Below, piece by piece: positions 44,564 through 52,325 of a stretch of 64,000 nt of DNA. This DNA comes from Humisphaera borealis (GTDB lineage: Bacteria; Planctomycetota; Phycisphaerae; Tepidisphaerales; Tepidisphaeraceae), in assembly GCF_015169395.1 (NCBI RefSeq), contig NZ_CP063458.1, forward strand, positions 5,084,001 to 5,148,000, read 5' to 3'. The notes beneath the pieces were generated by a model, which was given only the letters and a program-made list of their open reading frames with translations, ran no database searches and had not been told where the DNA came from. The position numbers were made by a program, and so were the translations under genes. Numbering within the stretch: the first letter of the stretch is position 1; each line of letters starts with the position of its first letter.

Positions 44564-45472
44564 ATGCCTTCTGCCACCTACATCCTCTGTCCCGGCCAGG
44601 GCGCTCAAGTCGTCGGCATGGGCAAAGCGTTTTTCGACAAGTCTGCCGTCGCCAAATCGTTGTTCGAACAGGCCGACGCCATACTCGGATTCTCGCTGAG
44701 CGGGCTGTGCTTCGACGGTCCTGACGACCGTCTGAACCAGACCGATATCAGCCAGCCGGCGCTTTACGTCGCGGGCGTGGCGTCTTACCGGTCGGCGGTG
44801 GAAGACGGCGTCATCGACCCGGCGGCTGTCACGGCGTTTGCCGGGCTGAGCCTTGGCGAGTACACGGCGCTGCACCTGGCCGGCGTGTTCTCGTTCGAGG
44901 ACGGCCTGAAGCTGGTTGCCGCGCGTGGCCGGGCGATGCAGGATGCCGCCGTCGCCGTGCCCAGCGGCATGGTTGCGATCATGGGTGCCGACGAAGCCGC
45001 GATCAGCGCGCTGTGCGATGAAGCGCGTGGCGGTGAAGTCCTTGTGCCGGCAAACTACAACGCACCGGGACAGATCGTCGTCAGTGGTTCGACTGGCGCG
45101 TGTGAACGCGTTTTGAAGGCGGCAGAGGCCAAAGGCTTCAAAGCCGTCGCCCTGAAGGTGGCCGGCGCGTTCCACAGCCCGATCATGCAGCCGGGTGCGG
45201 ACAAGATGAAATCGGAGCTCGAGAAGGCCACGTTCGCGGTGCCGCAGAAGCCGGTGTTTTCGAACGTGACCGCCGCCGAACACACGGACACCGCATCGAT
45301 CAAGAACCTGCTCGTCGACCAGATCGTTTCGCCGGTCCGGTGGGAACAGACGATGGTGAAGATCGCGGCAGTGGCGGACGCGCGGTTCGTCGAACTCGCC
45401 CCCGGTCGCACGCTGGCGGGACTTGCCAAGCGAATCAATCGGCGGTTGCCGGTGGAGAGTCTGGGCGCGTAA
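44564..45472 (+). CDS. fabD: Malonyl-CoA:ACP transacylase
   Basis: 302 residues from ATG 44564. FabD loads malonyl groups on ACP. 'CPGQGAQVVGMGKAFF' opens the protein and the nucleophile Ser is in AGLSLGEYTALHLAG (most members have GHSLGE; here the His before the Ser is Leu). 'VPANYNAPGQIVVSG' and the catalytic His in 'KVAGAFHSPIMQPG' follow. The start lies four bases after a family B repeat with no normal ribosome-binding site. A frame open from 44471 would read through the repeat and is less likely. Confidence 0.95.
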   Translation: MPSATYILCPGQGAQVVGMGKAFFDKSAVAKSLFEQADAILGFSLSGLCFDGPDDRLNQTDISQPALYVAGVASYRSAVEDGVIDPAAVTAFAGLSLGEYTALHLAGVFSFEDGLKLVAARGRAMQDAAVAVPSGMVAIMGADEAAISALCDEARGGEVLVPANYNAPGQIVVSGSTGACERVLKAAEAKGFKAVALKVAGAFHSPIMQPGADKMKSELEKATFAVPQKPVFSNVTAAEHTDTASIKNLLVDQIVSPVRWEQTMVKIAAVADARFVELAPGRTLAGLAKRINRRLPVESLGA

Positions 45473-45478
45473 TGCCAG

Positions 45479-45634
45479 GTAGGGTGGGCTTCAGCCCACC
45501 ACATCGCGTTCGAAGACGAGATGTGCTCGACGTGGCGTGGACGTTTGAGGCGTGCTGCATGATCGCCGCAGGGCCTTGGCGAAGGAACACCCAGGGTCGT
45601 CGAAAGGTTTTCGGTGGGCTGAAGCCCACCCTAC
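45479..45634. repeat. 156-bp inverted repeat in the fabD-fabG gap (family C)
   Basis: Perfect 22-bp arms (45479-45500 and 45613-45634), each containing the hairpin GTGGGCTTCAGCCCAC. The 112-bp middle has no open frame with family features. It begins 6 bp after the fabD stop and ends 20 bp before fabG. Confidence 0.88.
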
Positions 45635-45654
45635 GGAAGACAGGGAAGTAGACC

Positions 45655-46392
45655 ATGACCGAGAAACGCGTAGCACTCGTCACCGGCGGATCCCGTGGCA
45701 TCGGGGCGGCAATCGTCAAGCAACTCGCCAAGGACGGCCTGCACGTCGTGGCGATGGCGCGTAACGTGGATAAGCTCGCCGAGGTCGTCGCCGCCGTGAC
45801 CGCCGACGGCGGAACCGCCGAGCCGCTCGCATGCGACATCGCCGACGGCAAGGCGCTGGCGGCGGCGATCGAAGGCATCGCCGACAAGCACGGTCGGCTG
45901 GACGTGCTGGTGAACAACGCCGGCATCACGAAGGACGGCCTGATCCTGCGGATGGATGATTCCGACTTCGACGACGTGATCAACACGAATCTCAAGAGCG
46001 CGTTCGTCGCGATTCGCACCGCCGCCCGAAGCATCATGCGCAGCAAGACAGGACGCATCGTCAATATCAGCAGCGTGAGCGGCGTGGCCGGCAACGCTGG
46101 CCAGGCGAACTACGCCGCGAGCAAAGCGGGGCTCATCGGGCTGAGCAAGTCGGTCGCGAAGGAACTGGCAGGAAAAGGCGTGACTTGTAACGTGGTCGCC
46201 CCCGGTTTCATCACAACCGATATGACGGACGTGTTGAACGACAAAATCAAGGACACCGTCAAGCAGGTGATCCCGCTCCGCCGGTTCGGCGAAGCGAAGG
46301 AGATTGCCGCCGCGGTCAGTTTCCTGGCCAGCGAAGGCGCGAGCTACATCACCGGGCAGGTGCTGGTGGTGGACGGCGGAATGGTGATGTAG
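45655..46392 (+). CDS. fabG: 3-oxoacyl-ACP reductase
   Basis: 245-residue short-chain dehydrogenase, the NADPH-dependent first reduction of the elongation cycle. The cofactor motif TGGSRGIGAAI (residues 10-20), 'DVLVNNAGITKDGL', the catalytic Ser in 'NISSVSG', YAASK with catalytic Tyr and Lys, and the C-terminal 'ITGQVLVVDGGMVM' are all present. The start follows 'GGGAAGTAGACC'. The stop TAG is joined directly to a heptamer repeat. Position after fabD and before acpP is standard. Confidence 0.96.
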   Translation: MTEKRVALVTGGSRGIGAAIVKQLAKDGLHVVAMARNVDKLAEVVAAVTADGGTAEPLACDIADGKALAAAIEGIADKHGRLDVLVNNAGITKDGLILRMDDSDFDDVINTNLKSAFVAIRTAARSIMRSKTGRIVNISSVSGVAGNAGQANYAASKAGLIGLSKSVAKELAGKGVTCNVVAPGFITTDMTDVLNDKIKDTVKQVIPLRRFGEAKEIAAAVSFLASEGASYITGQVLVVDGGMVM

Positions 46393-46486
46393 TCACTGGT
46401 CGCTGGTCAGTTGTCATTTGTCCCCGGCAGTTGCAACTGATTTGGGATAAAGAACAAATGACAAGTGACGAGTGACAAAGGACAGT
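46393..46486. repeat. Facing heptamer arrays between fabG and acpP (family D)
   Basis: The left array reads GTCACTG-like units (GTCGCTG, GTCAGTT, GTCATTT) immediately after the fabG stop. The right array (about 46453-46486) reads ACAAATG/ACAAGTG/ACGAGTG/ACAAAGG. The rest of the gap to acpP (46487-46621) contains no further clear structure except the acpP leader. Confidence 0.78.
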
Positions 46487-46621
46487 TCGGTCGATTGCAA
46501 ACAAGGCATCGACCGCTATAGTTTCCCAACCCCGGACCACGTGGTTCGAGGGACACGAAAAAAGGGCTGATCGGCAGGATTTGGCCGACGGTAATACCCG
46601 ACAGGGCAGGTAGAGATAGCC

Positions 46622-46864
46622 ATGGAAGACATCGACCAGAAGGTCATCGAAATCGTCAGCGAACAGATGGGCGTCGATAAGAGCGAGATCACGCGCGACA
46701 CCCATTTCATCAACGACCTCAACGCCGACTCGCTCGACACCGTCGAGCTGGTGATGGAGTTCGAGGACGAGTTCGAGCTGTCGATCCCCGACGAAGAGGC
46801 CGAGAAGATCCAGACCGTCGGCCAGGCGATCGACTACATCAAGGGCCACCAGAGCAAGCAGTAA
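46622..46864 (+). CDS. acpP: Acyl carrier protein
   Basis: 80-residue acidic four-helix protein that carries the growing fatty acid on a phosphopantetheine arm. Attachment site Ser37 in '[20 protein letters not shown]' (DSL motif fully conserved). Strongly negative, as in all ACPs. It lies between fabG and fabF, the usual order; about 150 bp on either side are occupied by repeats. The start ATG follows 'CAGGTAGAGATAGCC'. Confidence 0.97.
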   Translation: MEDIDQKVIEIVSEQMGVDKSEITRDTHFINDLNADSLDTVELVMEFEDEFELSIPDEEAEKIQTVGQAIDYIKGHQSKQ

Positions 46865-46902
46865 TGCCCGCAGGCGGCTGAAGCGTGCCGAGCCTCGGCA
46901 TC

Positions 46903-47010
46903 GTCCTTGGTCCTTTGTCCTTTGTCCCTGGCCGGTACGGCGTCCTGCATAATCTGCCGGTCGTCGTTCGGGCTGCAACAAAGGACAAAGGACGAGTGAC
47001 AAAGGACTCC
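46903..47010. repeat. Facing heptamer arrays between acpP and fabF (family D)
   Basis: The left array GTCCTTG/GTCCTTT/GTCCTTT/GTCCCTG (46903-46930) faces the right array AAGGACA/AAGGACG/AGTGACA/AAGGACT (about 46980-47008). It ends a few bases before the fabF start; the right array's GGACTCCTCC precedes the ATG. Confidence 0.8.
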
Positions 47011-47015
47011 TCCTC

Positions 47016-48290
47016 ATGTCTAAGCGTCGCGTCGTCATTACGGGATTGGGCGTGGTCACCTCGCTCGGCGAAGTCGTCGATCAGGTGTGGGATGCGCTCT
47101 GCGCCGGCAAGAGCGGCATCGTCCCGATTCGCCGATGGGATTGCAGCACCTATCCGACTCGTTTCGGCGGAGAGTGCTACGATTTCGATCTGACGAAGTA
47201 CAAGGATGCCTACGCCCGGCATCGCCGCAGCGATGAAGACGAGATCCCCCGCAACGGTCGGCTCGACCGATTCGCCCAGTTCGGCATCGCCGCGTCCATC
47301 TCGGCCGCGAACGACGCCAACATCGACTTCAAGACCGAAGACACGACGCGATGCGGCGTGATTATCGGCACGGGCATCGGCGGCATCGAAACCATCGAAG
47401 AGCAGAACAAGATCCTGGTTTCTCGCGGCGTGAGCCGGGTCAGTCCGTTTACCGTGCCTCGCCTGATGGCCAACGCTGCCAGTGGCAACGTTTCCATCCT
47501 GTTCCGCCTGAATGGCCCCAATACCTGTGTCTCCACCGCGTGCGCCACCGGCAGTAATGCCATCGGTGATGCCGGCCGGCTGATTCAGTACGGCCTGGCC
47601 GATGTCATGATCGCCGGCGGGGCGGAAGCAGCACTCAGCTCCCTGGGTATGTCTACGTTTGTCGCGGCCAGGGCACTGTCGACCCGCAACGAAGAGCCCA
47701 CGCTTGCCAGCCGTCCCTGGGACAAGGATCGCGACGGTTTCGTGCAGGCCGAAGGCGCGGGCGTCGTCATCCTTGAAGAGTACGAACACGCCAGGGCCCG
47801 CGGTGCCCGTATCTACGCCGAACTCGTCGGCTACGGCATGAGCGGCGACGGCTACCACATCACCGCCCCCGACAGCGAAGGTCGCGGCGCGGCCGCCGCC
47901 ATGAAGCTGGCATTGAAAGATGCCGGCGTCTCTGGCGAAGTCGTCGATTACATCAACGCCCACGGCACCAGCACCGAACTGGGCGATCTGGCAGAAACCA
48001 AGGCGGTCAAGACCACCTTCGGCGAACACGCCTACAAGATGGCGCTGAGCTCTACCAAGAGCCAGCTCGGCCATTCGCTCGGTGCGAGTGGCGGCATGGA
48101 AGCGGTGTTCTCTTCGCTGTCCGTCAGCCGCAACCTGATTCCGCCGACGATCAATCTCGAAAACCCCAGCCCCGATTGCGACCTCGACTACACCCCGCTC
48201 AAGGCAAGGGATCGCAAGATCACCTATGCCATGAGCAACAGCTTCGGGTTCGGCGGGCACAATGCGTCGCTGCTGTTCAAGAAGATCTAG
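47016..48290 (+). CDS. fabF: 3-oxoacyl-ACP synthase II
   Basis: 424-residue condensing enzyme that elongates acyl-ACP. Catalytic Cys176 in 'CVSTACATGSNAIGDAG', the two His in 'YINAHGTSTELGD' and 'KSQLGHSLGASGG', and the end 'SNSFGFGGHNASLLFKKI' are conserved. The N-terminal part has a longer loop (about residues 60-82, KYKDAYARHRRSDEDEIPRN) than E. coli FabF. It closes the fab cluster; a strong terminator follows 35 bp after the stop. Confidence 0.96.
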   Translation: MSKRRVVITGLGVVTSLGEVVDQVWDALCAGKSGIVPIRRWDCSTYPTRFGGECYDFDLTKYKDAYARHRRSDEDEIPRNGRLDRFAQFGIAASISAANDANIDFKTEDTTRCGVIIGTGIGGIETIEEQNKILVSRGVSRVSPFTVPRLMANAASGNVSILFRLNGPNTCVSTACATGSNAIGDAGRLIQYGLADVMIAGGAEAALSSLGMSTFVAARALSTRNEEPTLASRPWDKDRDGFVQAEGAGVVILEEYEHARARGARIYAELVGYGMSGDGYHITAPDSEGRGAAAAMKLALKDAGVSGEVVDYINAHGTSTELGDLAETKAVKTTFGEHAYKMALSSTKSQLGHSLGASGGMEAVFSSLSVSRNLIPPTINLENPSPDCDLDYTPLKARDRKITYAMSNSFGFGGHNASLLFKKI

Positions 48291-48325
48291 TACTTGCCGA
48301 CGTTGCACACCGCTTAAACCAAACG

Positions 48326-48352
48326 CCCACGGACAGCCGTCCGTGGGTTTTT
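48326..48352 (+). terminator. Intrinsic terminator after fabF
   Basis: A perfect 9-bp stem (CCCACGGAC/GTCCGTGGG) with a 4-nt loop AGCC, followed at once by five T. This is a textbook Rho-independent terminator for the fatty-acid cluster. Confidence 0.88.
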
Positions 48353-48474
48353 CGTAAACCGCTGCTATTAAATTAGTTCCCGGCGCTGTGCCGCTTAGTG
48401 GGTTATGCCTTGCGATCGCCCGAAGGTCTCTCCGAAGCTCCCAATTTGCCCAATCGTCCGATCAATCGCATGTC

Positions 48475-49620
48475 ATGGGCATGAGTGCCACACCCGAAGC
48501 GACGCCCACGATGCTCGAACGTGCCGCGCCGCAGTCCGCTTCCGGCCCGGCTCACAGCGCTGGCTCGCAGCCCCAGCCGCTACGGCTGACATTGCAGCCA
48601 GGTGCGGCCGCGAAGCAGATCGTCCCGTGGCTCTCGCGTGGGATCGCGATCCGCAAGCATCGCCTGCGCGACCTGACAGACCTCGACAAGGCACGATCAG
48701 AGAAGAAGGCCTGGGTGGCCGCCTATACCGATCTGTTATCGAAGCTCTTTGACGGGCCTGCCGTCGCCGAGGCGTGCAACGATTGGATCGGTCGGTTGCT
48801 CCCCGAGTATGCACCGCTTGGCCTTGTCATCGAGCAGTTCTATGAAGAGATGGACCATCGCCTGCGGCGGTTGCAGGCCGTGGTGGATCACCTGGAGGAC
48901 ATGGCCGAGGAATCGCCGCCCGTGGAGCCCGCCAGCGGAACAGCGCAGCCGTCCGCCGGACAGGCTGCGGCAAAGAAGGACGAACCCAAGGGCAAATCGC
49001 TCAACTGGGCCCGGCTGTTCCCGACGGCCGAAGAGCTGACCGGTCAAGCGTTGCCCCTGTCGGAACAAGCTGTGCCAAAGTCCGCACACACCGACGGCCC
49101 GAACGGAAGGGCCGCAGAAGTGACTTCATCCGCGAGCGGCTCCGGCGGTGCGGCTCACGCCAAATCACCCGAACACAAGGCCCATGCCGCACCGGGAACG
49201 CTTCCCCCGGTCGTCAAACCGGTCGGCCTCCTGCTCGTGCAGTCGGCGGACGATGCAAAACCGATTTGTGAGTTTCTGACCGACCTTGCGGTAACGCCGC
49301 GCGTGGTCCTGATGGCCGACGCTAAACCAAACGACCCCGAATTGCTGATGAGCGGGACGACAGCGCCGGCGTTCGCGCTGATCTGGCCGTGCGAGGGAGA
49401 CGCCGTGACTGCAAACGCATCGCGCTTCCAATTCCAGCTCGGATTCCTCGTCGGCCGGCTTGGGCTGTCGCGCGTCTGCCTGATGCAGACGGTCGGCAAA
49501 CCCGCCGAGTCGTCGCCGGTGCCGGCGATCACGCTAGATGCCCACGGCGGCTGGCAACTGCCCCTGGCCCGGACCCTCAAGCGGGCGGGTGTTGCGGTGG
49601 ATTTGAACCGGCTGTGCTAA
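48475..49620 (+). CDS. Protein with C-terminal TIR-like nucleotide-binding domain, expected catalytic Glu absent
   Basis: About 381 residues from ATG 48475 (48481 also possible). The N-terminal half is helical ('WLSRGIAIRKHRLRDLTDLD', 'EEMDHRLRRLQAVVDHLEDM'), followed by a Ser/Ala/Pro-rich linker. The C-terminal 115 residues match the predicted nucleotide-binding TIR-like family (PF10137 type): 'VGLLLVQSADDAKPICEFLT', 'AFALIWPCEGD', 'FQFQLGFLVGRLGLSRVCLM' and 'GGWQLPLARTLKRAGVAVDL'. In that family the third motif normally reads FELG, whose Glu is the likely NADase residue; here it is FQLG. So it may bind but not cleave nucleotides. No known defence partner is adjacent. Confidence 0.65.
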   Translation: MGMSATPEATPTMLERAAPQSASGPAHSAGSQPQPLRLTLQPGAAAKQIVPWLSRGIAIRKHRLRDLTDLDKARSEKKAWVAAYTDLLSKLFDGPAVAEACNDWIGRLLPEYAPLGLVIEQFYEEMDHRLRRLQAVVDHLEDMAEESPPVEPASGTAQPSAGQAAAKKDEPKGKSLNWARLFPTAEELTGQALPLSEQAVPKSAHTDGPNGRAAEVTSSASGSGGAAHAKSPEHKAHAAPGTLPPVVKPVGLLLVQSADDAKPICEFLTDLAVTPRVVLMADAKPNDPELLMSGTTAPAFALIWPCEGDAVTANASRFQFQLGFLVGRLGLSRVCLMQTVGKPAESSPVPAITLDAHGGWQLPLARTLKRAGVAVDLNRLC

Positions 49621-49694
49621 TCGAAGCGTATCCGGTCTGCAGCACGCCCGTAGCGTTGCGGCCGGTCTCACGGCAGCGCGGTGGGCGTGTTGGG

Positions 49695-50087
49695 TCACGA
49701 TGGGTCGTTGTCGGCCCGCTCACCTGACAGCAAACTGGGCAGCAGTTCAACAAAGCGGCTCCTGGCCATGATCTTGTCGATACCGGCTTCTCGAGCGGCT
49801 CTGGCAGTGTCGGCGTCGACGTGAGAGACGAAACCGATCGCGAATCGATCGGGTACGTCCGATTTCCAGCGTCCGGCGGCGGGAATCGCGCCTTCCTGGT
49901 TCAGGTCCACAATCAACCGCCGTCCGGCCACAACTGCGAGCCGCGCCGGATCGCGGATATGCACAAGGGCCACGCCGGCGTTCTTCGCCGCTGCGACGAC
50001 GCGCGACCCGAGAATCAGATCCCGAATCAGGATGACGAGGTCTGACTTCGGGGCCGGTGTTGGTTCGCTGGTTTGCACGGCCGGCAT
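49695..50087 (-). CDS. Degenerate response-regulator receiver-like protein
   Basis: 130 residues with the alternating strand/helix plan of a receiver domain: 'LVILIRDLILGSRVVAAAKN', then 'GRRLIVDLNQEGAIPAA' with an Asp at the phospho-acceptor position, 'RFAIGFVSHVDADTARAARE' and 'AGIDKIMARSRFVELLPSLL'. The usual acidic pair is reduced to one Asp and the conserved Lys before Pro is missing, so phosphorylation is doubtful. Standalone, no kinase adjacent. Convergent with the TIR-like gene, divergent from motA. Confidence 0.6.
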   Translation of the reverse strand: MPAVQTSEPTPAPKSDLVILIRDLILGSRVVAAAKNAGVALVHIRDPARLAVVAGRRLIVDLNQEGAIPAAGRWKSDVPDRFAIGFVSHVDADTARAAREAGIDKIMARSRFVELLPSLLSGERADNDPS

Positions 50088-50267
50088 TCTACGTCAAGGT
50101 GAAGTTAACCGCCGCCAGGCCAGAGCCGGGCGATGCTCCGATAATCTTTCACTTTCAGCCCAGTTGCTGGCCGATGAAGAGGCCTAAGGGACATCAGCGC
50201 GGTTCGCGCCCATCCCTCGTTCAGTGGCCATGGAATGGCCCTGCCATCGTTCACGGATGACAACTCC

Positions 50268-51047
50268 ATGGATCTGTCCACCGTCATCGGTTTCGTCCTC
50301 ACCTGGGGCATCATCATCTTCTCGATGCACCACGCATCGCACGGTGCGCTGGGTGCCTACATCAAGCCGACGGAAATGCTGCTGGTCTTCGGCGGGTCGC
50401 TCGGCGCGGCACTGCTGTCGATGCCGCTGCACAACATCACCGGTTTCGTCGGCAACCTCAAAAAGTGGATCTTCAACAAGGACGCCCACGTCGAGCACAC
50501 CATCAAGGAAATGGTGAACTTCGCCGAGGTTGCCCGTCGCGATGGCGTACTGGCGCTGGAAACGGTCGCCCGCGAAAACCCCGACCCGTTCCTCCGCCGC
50601 GGCTTGCAGCTCACGATCGACGGCACCGATCCCGAGATGATCGAACGCATCATGCGGATCGAGATCGAGGCGATGCAGGAACGCCACAAGCACGGCAAAC
50701 ACTTATTCCACACGCTGGCGAAGTTCGGCCCCGGTTTCGGCCTGATGGCGACGCTCATCGCCCAGGTGGCGATGTTCAAGAGTCTCGGCGGCGACGCGAG
50801 CGTGATCGGTAACGCGCTAGCGATCGCACTGACCGGAACGCTCTACGGCTGCATGCTCCAGAACCTGATCGCCGGACCGATCGCCGAGAAGCTCGCACTC
50901 CGCAGCCAGGAAGAAACGTTCGCGAAGGAAATCGTTCTGCAGGGCGTCCTCAGTATTCAGGCCGGAAACAATCCGCGCGTCGTTGAAATGCAGTTGCTGA
51001 GCTTCCTGAGCAGCAAACAACAGGCGGCGATGCCGAAAGCCGCATAA
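50268..51047 (+). CDS. motA: MotA-type flagellar motor stator protein
   Basis: 259 residues from ATG 50268. Four membrane helices: 'VIGFVLTWGIIIFSM', 'MLLVFGGSLGAALLSM', 'FGPGFGLMATLIAQVAMF' and 'IALTGTLYGCMLQNLIAGPI'. The cytoplasmic loop 'FLRRGLQLTIDGTDPEMI' and the C-terminal 'ILQGVLSIQAGNNPRVVEMQ' type end follow MotA. It makes the proton channel of the flagellar stator with MotB, encoded next. An upstream ATG (50235) adds 11 residues with no benefit. No other flagellar gene is in the window. The gap to motB holds a heptamer repeat. Confidence 0.9.
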   Translation: MDLSTVIGFVLTWGIIIFSMHHASHGALGAYIKPTEMLLVFGGSLGAALLSMPLHNITGFVGNLKKWIFNKDAHVEHTIKEMVNFAEVARRDGVLALETVARENPDPFLRRGLQLTIDGTDPEMIERIMRIEIEAMQERHKHGKHLFHTLAKFGPGFGLMATLIAQVAMFKSLGGDASVIGNALAIALTGTLYGCMLQNLIAGPIAEKLALRSQEETFAKEIVLQGVLSIQAGNNPRVVEMQLLSFLSSKQQAAMPKAA

Positions 51048-51049
51048 GG

Positions 51050-51126
51050 AGTAGGCAGTAGGCAGTAAGCGGTACGCAGAAAAGACATGCTCTTTACTGC
51101 GTGCTGCTTACTGCCTACTGCCTACT
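51050..51126. repeat. Facing heptamer arrays between motA and motB (family D)
   Basis: The left array GTAGGCA/GTAGGCA/GTAAGCG/GTACGCA (51051-51078) faces the right array ACTGCGT/GCTGCTT and two exact GCCTACT-type units (51094-51126). It fills nearly the entire gap. Confidence 0.82.
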
Positions 51127-51134
51127 GACCTCTC

Positions 51135-51956
51135 ATGGCCAAGAAAAAGTGTCCCGAACCCGAAGAATGCCCCGAGTGGATCTTCACCTTCGCCGACCTC
51201 GTCATGCTCATGATGGGGTTCTTCGTGATTCTATGGGTGCTTAAGCCCAATCCCGGCAAGAGCGGCGAAGGGGAGATGGACCCCAAGTGGATGGAGGTCG
51301 TCGCCAAGATCCGTGAGGCGTTCAAGCATGTGCCTGATCCGGACAGTAAGGATCCGATCGACATGTACATGCTGATGAAGAAAATCGAACAGATCGAGCC
51401 GCCGTTGAAAGGGCCCGGCGCAGGCGCAGAGACGAAGGACCGCCCGCAAGGCGCCAACGGCTTTGAACCGCTTGTGATGAACGTCCGGCCGGGCGCTCAC
51501 GTCGCCGTCGGTGGCCGCCTCGGCTTCGAAAAGGGTGACGCGAGCATGACGGCCGATACCACCCGCGTCGCCGACGAGATCATCAAGCGTATTCGCGGGC
51601 ATCGAAACATCCTCCAGGTCAAAGGGCATGTGTCGCTGGACGACTTTGCCGATTCGGCCGAGCCGCAGAAGTTCATGGACCTGTCGCTACGCCGGGCACA
51701 GGTGATCGCCGACTACTTTGTCGCCAAGGGGATCTCGCCCGACGTGGTTCGCGTACAGGGTTGCAGCACGTTCGAGCCGGTGGTGCAGCGGGCGTACGGC
51801 GAAGACGCGTTGTCGCTGAACCGCCGGGTGGAGGTCGAGGTAAGCAACACGCCGGTCCCCGACCGCCAGGGTTCGGGAGCGGCGGGCGTCGTCAAGCCGC
51901 TGTCGGTGACGAGTGAGCCGGCGCTCAGCAATGCACCGGTGGGCCCGGCACACTAG
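51135..51956 (+). CDS. motB: MotB-type stator protein with OmpA-like peptidoglycan-binding domain
   Basis: 273 residues. A short N-terminus and one membrane helix with the proton-accepting Asp ('FTFADLVMLMMGFFVILWVL', Asp in FADL) are followed by a periplasmic plug/linker (about 45-130). The OmpA-like domain comes next ('ADEIIKRIRGHRNILQVKGH', 'LSLRRAQVIADYFVAKGISP', 'LSLNRRVEVEV'), with its NRRVE motif. It anchors the stator to peptidoglycan. Gene order motA-motB is standard. The tail is Pro/Ser-rich. Confidence 0.9.
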   Translation: MAKKKCPEPEECPEWIFTFADLVMLMMGFFVILWVLKPNPGKSGEGEMDPKWMEVVAKIREAFKHVPDPDSKDPIDMYMLMKKIEQIEPPLKGPGAGAETKDRPQGANGFEPLVMNVRPGAHVAVGGRLGFEKGDASMTADTTRVADEIIKRIRGHRNILQVKGHVSLDDFADSAEPQKFMDLSLRRAQVIADYFVAKGISPDVVRVQGCSTFEPVVQRAYGEDALSLNRRVEVEVSNTPVPDRQGSGAAGVVKPLSVTSEPALSNAPVGPAH

Positions 51957-52325
51957 TGGTGCATTCCTGATTGTCTGCGCCACACGTTCGAAAACCACGG
52001 GCAAGCGTACTTGCCCATTCCACAAAGGCACGGCACGCTCTTATCAACGTTTTACCTTGAACCGATGGACATTCGGCCACGTACCGATATACTGCTCTAC
52101 GACAACTGCACGCCTTCGATCGTCTAGACCCCGCGTTCCGCGGCATTCCTGACCTCACTCGAGCCCAGTTGTAGCGCACTTACCGGCCTTTTCGGCGCTT
52201 GCCGTGGTCTCTTGGTTTTGGTGCGCATCGTCCGTTCCCTCGCCGTTTCTCCGTATCAGTCGGCCTTTGGCCTGCTGAACTATCGGACCTCGGCCTGGCC
52301 GGACTCACCAAGAACAAGGTGACCG
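51957..52325. other. Long leader region of the DEAD-box helicase gene
   Basis: 369 bp without a gene. It has one half copy of a family A hairpin (51994-52025, GGGCAAG/CTTGCCC). The rest, just before the helicase start, is unusually pyrimidine-rich with several short stems ('GGCCTTTGGCC'). A long structured 5' leader is typical of cold-regulated DEAD-box genes; that role here is inference. Confidence 0.4.

Noticed and set aside
49640-49690. CACGCCC/GGGCGTG inverted pair between the TIR-like and receiver-like genes as a terminator
   Set aside because: Short stem, long loop and no T-run on either strand.
52056-52090. TTGAAC and TATACT before the DEAD-box gene as a promoter
   Set aside because: Spacing is 25 bp, too long for a sigma-70 promoter.
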